Of a stretch of DNA of 8,836 nucleotides, positions 5,840 through 8,836 are shown piece after piece. Position 1 is the first letter of the stretch. Every line of letters starts with the position of its first letter. This stretch comes from an uncultured Acetatifactor sp. (GTDB lineage: Bacteria > Bacillota > Clostridia > Lachnospirales > Lachnospiraceae), in contig CAJUAP010000094.1 in assembly GCA_910584435.1 (NCBI GenBank), forward strand, positions 1-8,836. The letters run 5' to 3'. Made by a program: the position numbers and the translations under genes. Below the pieces are notes generated by a model. The model made no database searches, was not told the origin of the DNA, and was given only the letters and a program-made list of their open reading frames with translations.

Positions 5840-6355
5840 ATGCTGCAGGATCCCCTGACTCTCTATAAATTAATTGTGCTTTATATGCTGAATCGTGTCA
5901 CTTTTTCCATGACCGCCGCACAGGTCAGCGATTATATTCTGGATCGGGAATACACGAATTATCTCACCCTCCAGCAGGTGATTCATGAATTGCTGGAAGC
6001 AAGGCTGATTTCTTCTAAAACCGCACACAACCGCACCCTTCTGTCCATTACTTCGGAAGGCCGTCAAACTCTGCACTTTTTTCAGAATCGTATCAGTGAT
6101 GCCATTAAACAGGATATTGACACTTATTTTCACGAAAATGAATATGAACTTTTGAATGAAGTTTCTGTATTAGGGAATTACTATAAATCCACCTCCGGAG
6201 AATTTGAAGCACATCTGGCAGCTCAGGAGCGGGGCGTCACACTGGTGGACATTACATTGTCCGTACCTGTGGAAACAACCGCTGCCGCCATCTGTGATAA
6301 CTGGCAGAAGAAGAATCAGGAAATATATCAATACCTTGTGGAACAATTATTCTGA
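5840..6355 (+). CDS. DUF4364 family protein, predicted winged-helix
   Basis: This 171-aa cytoplasmic protein matches the DUF4364 family common in Clostridia, from its opening MLQDPLTLYKLIVLYMLNRV and the following LDREYTNYLTLQQVIHELLEA. Residues ~5-75 look like a winged helix ending in LLSITSEGRQTLHFF, as in PadR/MarR-like regulators. The C-terminal half (SGEFEAHLAAQERGVTLVDITLSVP) is typical of the family and of unknown function. A DNA-binding role is plausible but unproven. The start is firm, with AGGAGG (5830-5835) 4 bases upstream. The stop codon lies within the last codons of the opposing rarA, a 9-base convergent overlap. The 74-nt structured element sits in its leader. Confidence 0.9.
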   Translation: MLQDPLTLYKLIVLYMLNRVTFSMTAAQVSDYILDREYTNYLTLQQVIHELLEARLISSKTAHNRTLLSITSEGRQTLHFFQNRISDAIKQDIDTYFHENEYELLNEVSVLGNYYKSTSGEFEAHLAAQERGVTLVDITLSVPVETTAAAICDNWQKKNQEIYQYLVEQLF

Positions 6356-7690
6356 AGAAATTTTATTCTTCTTTTTTATTTTCTGCATATGTTCCCTGAT
6401 TTTCATCTCATATCCATTCCCGGTAGGATGATAGAATTCCTGTCCGTTCAGTTCATACGGCAGATATTGCTGCTGCACATAATGATTCGGATAGTCATGT
6501 GCATATAAATACCCTGTTCCTCTTCCCAGCTTTGCGGCTCCCTTATAATGAGCATCCTGCAGATGAGCCGGAATGGGCAGATTCCCGGTCTGCTTCACCG
6601 CCTCCATTGCCCGGAAAACAGCTTCACAGCTTGCATTGCTCTTAGGCGCACAGGCCACATAAGTAACCGCCTGCGCCAGAATAATCTGTGCCTCAGGCAT
6701 ACCGACCCTCTCCACTGCCAGAGAAGCATTCGTTGCCACTGCCAAAGCATCAGGGTCTGCATTTCCCACATCCTCCGCCGCACATATCATAATCCGTCTG
6801 GCAATAAAAGTCACACTCTCCCCTGCATAGAGCATTCTTGCCAGGTAATAAACCGCCGCGTCCGGGTCCGATCCCCTCATACTTTTGATAAATGCAGATA
6901 TGGTATCGTAATGGCTGTCACCGGATTTATCATATCGTACCGCCCTCTTCTGAATACATTCCTGTGCTACATCCAGTGTAATATGAATCCTGCCATCCTC
7001 ACTCCGTTCGGTGGTCATAATGCCTAATTCTACAGCGTTCAATGCCTGTCTGGCATCCCCTCCCGAAATATCCGCCAGAAAGTCCAGCGCCTCCTCGCTG
7101 ATTACCGCATCATAAGCACCCATTCCCCTGTCAGCGTCATAGACTGCTTTCCGCAAAAGATTCTTGACTGCTTCCCTGGAAATGGGTTTCAATTCAAATA
7201 TAATGGAACGGGAAAGCAATGCGCCATTGACCTCAAAATAAGGATTCTCCGTGGTAGCCCCGATTAAGATAATCGTCCCATCCTCCACAAAAGGAAGAAG
7301 ATAATCCTGCTGCCCCTTATTAAAACGGTGAATTTCATCGATAAAGAGAATAGTGCGCCTGCCGTACATGCCCTGATTCTCCTTGGCTTTTGCCACCACC
7401 TCCTCCATATCCTTTTTCCCTGCTACCGTAGCGTTTAACTGTGTAAATTCCGCACTGGTGGTATTGGCAATCACCCTTGCAAGTGTAGTCTTCCCCGTAC
7501 CCGGCGGCCCATAGAAAATAACCGACCTGATTTTATCCGCCTGAATTGCGCGATACAGCAGCTTGTCCTTCCCTATGATATGCTCCTGTCCTGCCACCTC
7601 GTCCAATGTCCTCGGACGCATCCTGGCCGCAAGCGGTGCTTCCTTTTCCATATCACTGCTGCGCATATACTCAAATATACTGGCATCCAT
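6347..7690 (-). CDS. rarA: Replication-associated recombination protein A (RarA/MgsA), AAA+ ATPase
   Basis: This is a clamp-loader-like AAA+ ATPase that acts at stalled replication forks and single-strand DNA gaps, usually as a tetramer. With the start at 7690 it is 447 aa, the usual length. The signatures are PLAARMRPRTLDEVAGQEHI near the N-terminus, Walker A GPPGTGKT (61-68), Walker B ILFIDEIHRF (D118/E119), sensor 1 GATTENP (144-150), an arginine finger in LLSRS (R161) and sensor 2 GGDARQALN (R214). The family-specific C-terminus contains YDTISAFIKSMRGSDPDAAVYYLARML and PSNASCEA-like and AHYKGAAKLGRGTGY blocks. MDASIFEYM at 7690 resembles related N-termini; GGAAGGG lies 12 bases upstream. 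A GTG at 7714 overlaps the preceding gene's TGA as GTGA and would allow coupling, adding 8 residues. The gene follows the NYN gene and is probably in the same operon. Confidence 0.96.
   Translation of the reverse strand: MDASIFEYMRSSDMEKEAPLAARMRPRTLDEVAGQEHIIGKDKLLYRAIQADKIRSVIFYGPPGTGKTTLARVIANTTSAEFTQLNATVAGKKDMEEVVAKAKENQGMYGRRTILFIDEIHRFNKGQQDYLLPFVEDGTIILIGATTENPYFEVNGALLSRSIIFELKPISREAVKNLLRKAVYDADRGMGAYDAVISEEALDFLADISGGDARQALNAVELGIMTTERSEDGRIHITLDVAQECIQKRAVRYDKSGDSHYDTISAFIKSMRGSDPDAAVYYLARMLYAGESVTFIARRIMICAAEDVGNADPDALAVATNASLAVERVGMPEAQIILAQAVTYVACAPKSNASCEAVFRAMEAVKQTGNLPIPAHLQDAHYKGAAKLGRGTGYLYAHDYPNHYVQQQYLPYELNGQEFYHPTGNGYEMKIREHMQKIKKKNKISSE
6354..6377 (+). terminator. Weak Rho-independent terminator of the DUF4364 gene
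   Basis: GAAGAA (6354-6359) and TTCTTC (6366-6371) form a 6-bp stem around a 6-base A/T loop, followed by TTTTTT (6372-6377) and more T-rich sequence. The stem is short and A/T-rich, so it is uncertain. It begins at the DUF4364 stop codon and lies within the Lys-rich 3' end of rarA. Confidence 0.4.
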
Positions 7691-7710
7691 CTTCTGTCCG
7701 TTCCCTTCCT

Positions 7711-8703
7711 TCACACCTGCATGTTACTTTTTTCCTTTAACGTAACTTCATTTTCATGCACCGTCACTGATTCGAGACTCCGCAGAAAACTGGAAATGCG
7801 GTTATAACCAAACTGTTTAAAATCAAGCTGCCTGTATTTCTTGTGCAGTTCATCGTTCAGATACGCCAGATTCTCCACCATACCGCCGTTTTTCTCTATA
7901 ATATGACATATCTCCTGCTCCAGTTCATCCTTATTCAATGTGGAACGGCGTTCTACATAATGCTGGTTATTCAATTTTCTGATAGTTAAGTCAGCCCCAA
8001 GTTCCTGAGAAATCATAGTGCTCAATTTCGTATATTCATAATTACGAACATCAAAATCTGTAAATTTATCATTCAGCCGACTGCCAATCTGCGCTAAATC
8101 CACTCTCTTCCCACCGTTTTCATTGATCAGCGTTAAAATTGCCTGACGCACTTCGGAAATCGGGGTCACATTCTGCTCTTCGGAAATCTCATCCTCCTGA
8201 ACCAGGTTATTTCCGCCGGTCTTGGCATTTCTCTCTATCATATTCTGCTCTGCCACAAGATTCAAGTGGATAAATTTATTACAGGCTCTTGCCAGAGCTA
8301 AGGGTGTCTTCGACTCTCCCATCCCCAATACAAACATATTCTCTTCCCGCAGACGCATGGCAAGTCTTGTAAAGTCACTGTCACTTGTCACCAGGCAGAA
8401 CCCCTGCACTTTATTCTTATAGAGAATATCCATAGCGTCAATTACCATAGCCATATCCGTGGCATTTTTCCCTGTGGTATAAGAAAACTGCTGTACCGGC
8501 ATAATAGAATATTCCAGCAGCATCCCCTCCGACCAGCCGTTTCCCTTAGACCAGTTACCGTAAATACGGCGGTAAGTTGACAAACCGTACTTTTCCAATT
8601 CTTCAAAAATAGTCACGGCATATTTAGAGCTGATATTGTCGGCATCTATCAATACGGCAAACTGCATCCGTTCCCCTGAAATTGCCTCTGTAATTTCTTC
8701 CAT
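7711..8703 (-). CDS. NYN-domain putative RNase with two OST-HTH/LOTUS domains
   Basis: This is a 330-aa cytoplasmic protein. Residues ~13-150 form an NYN/LabA-like PIN-fold domain, a predicted metal-dependent RNase. The acidic residues are D20 and D22 in VLIDADN, D83 and D89 in NATDMAMVIDAMD, and D108 and D110 in VTSDSDF. A polar linker (~155-180) leads to two predicted OST-HTH/LOTUS winged helices, ~181-252 (EVRQAILTLINENGGKRVDL to HYVERR) and ~256-325 (ELEQEICHIIEKNGGMVENL to VTLKEK). LOTUS domains are known RNA binders, so it probably selects RNA through the C-terminus. The start at 8703 has only AGGGGA about 10 bases upstream; MQFAVLID at 8667 with AGGGG 5 bases upstream is an alternative. 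It overlaps or abuts rarA. Nuclease activity and target are inferred. Confidence 0.92.
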   Translation of the reverse strand: MEEITEAISGERMQFAVLIDADNISSKYAVTIFEELEKYGLSTYRRIYGNWSKGNGWSEGMLLEYSIMPVQQFSYTTGKNATDMAMVIDAMDILYKNKVQGFCLVTSDSDFTRLAMRLREENMFVLGMGESKTPLALARACNKFIHLNLVAEQNMIERNAKTGGNNLVQEDEISEEQNVTPISEVRQAILTLINENGGKRVDLAQIGSRLNDKFTDFDVRNYEYTKLSTMISQELGADLTIRKLNNQHYVERRSTLNKDELEQEICHIIEKNGGMVENLAYLNDELHKKYRQLDFKQFGYNRISSFLRSLESVTVHENEVTLKEKSNMQV

Positions 8704-8810
8704 TATTCTGTTTTCCCCTGCCCTTTCTTACTTTTTCTTCCTTCCGTTTTCCCTGCGGCATCGGATATAACATAACTCCTTCGGCCGTCTCCTGCCTTGA
8801 ATATGGTCTT

Positions 8811-8819
8811 ATTATACCA
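8811..8819 (-). promoter_or_regulatory. Extended -10 promoter for the NYN-rarA operon
   Basis: On the minus strand TGGTATAAT gives a perfect TATAAT -10 (8816-8811) with an upstream TGn extension. The matching -35 would fall at or beyond the window edge, so it cannot be checked. The predicted leader is about 100 nt and contains GAAGGAG-like purine stretches but no clear terminator. Confidence 0.5.
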
Positions 8820-8836
8820 TGATTACAGTTCAATCA

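Noticed and set aside
8624..8773. Minus-strand 49-codon basic frame starting MLYPMPQGKRK upstream of and overlapping the NYN gene
   Set aside because: GAAGGAG is only two bases from the ATG, the frame runs into the NYN gene out of frame, and its Arg/Lys-rich composition follows from a purine-rich leader. A leader-peptide role cannot be excluded.

Overview
The window looks like chromosome from a low-to-mid-GC Clostridia bacterium, most likely Lachnospiraceae. This is inferred from the DUF4364 protein, a CshA-type helicase with an Arg/Glu-rich tail, a short-form malic enzyme, strong Shine-Dalgarno sites, and tRNA genes without encoded CCA. No phage, insertion sequence, CRISPR array or rRNA is visible.

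Layout. Positions 1-498 (+) hold the 3' part of an unrecognised gene that runs tail-to-tail into a DEAD-box RNA helicase (85-1902, -). The two frames overlap by about 400 bases, and both seem to lose their natural ends near position 300. Upstream of the helicase on the minus strand are a GNAT acetyltransferase (1971-2441), a Rho-independent terminator (2456-2500), tRNA-Met(CAT), tRNA-Val(TAC) and a near-consensus promoter (2712-2740). The acetyltransferase Shine-Dalgarno directly abuts the terminator U-tract, so this gene and perhaps the helicase may depend on read-through from the tRNA unit.

From 2880 the plus strand carries two small XRE-family regulators, an OmpR-type response regulator with no histidine kinase in the window, and a malic enzyme with its own clear sigma-A promoter. 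A 230-base gap follows, holding a 74-nt stem-bounded element that also lies inside a 31-codon open frame, and then a DUF4364 gene.

The DUF4364 gene converges, with a 9-base stop overlap, on a minus-strand pair. The pair is an NYN-domain protein with two predicted OST-HTH/LOTUS domains, followed by the replication-associated AAA+ ATPase RarA. They overlap or nearly abut and share a probable extended -10 promoter at the right edge.

Most of the window is core housekeeping: RNA remodelling, tRNAs, malate/pyruvate metabolism and replication-fork maintenance. The least explained parts are the junction near 300, the structured element at 5734-5807, and the coupling of an NYN-LOTUS protein with RarA.
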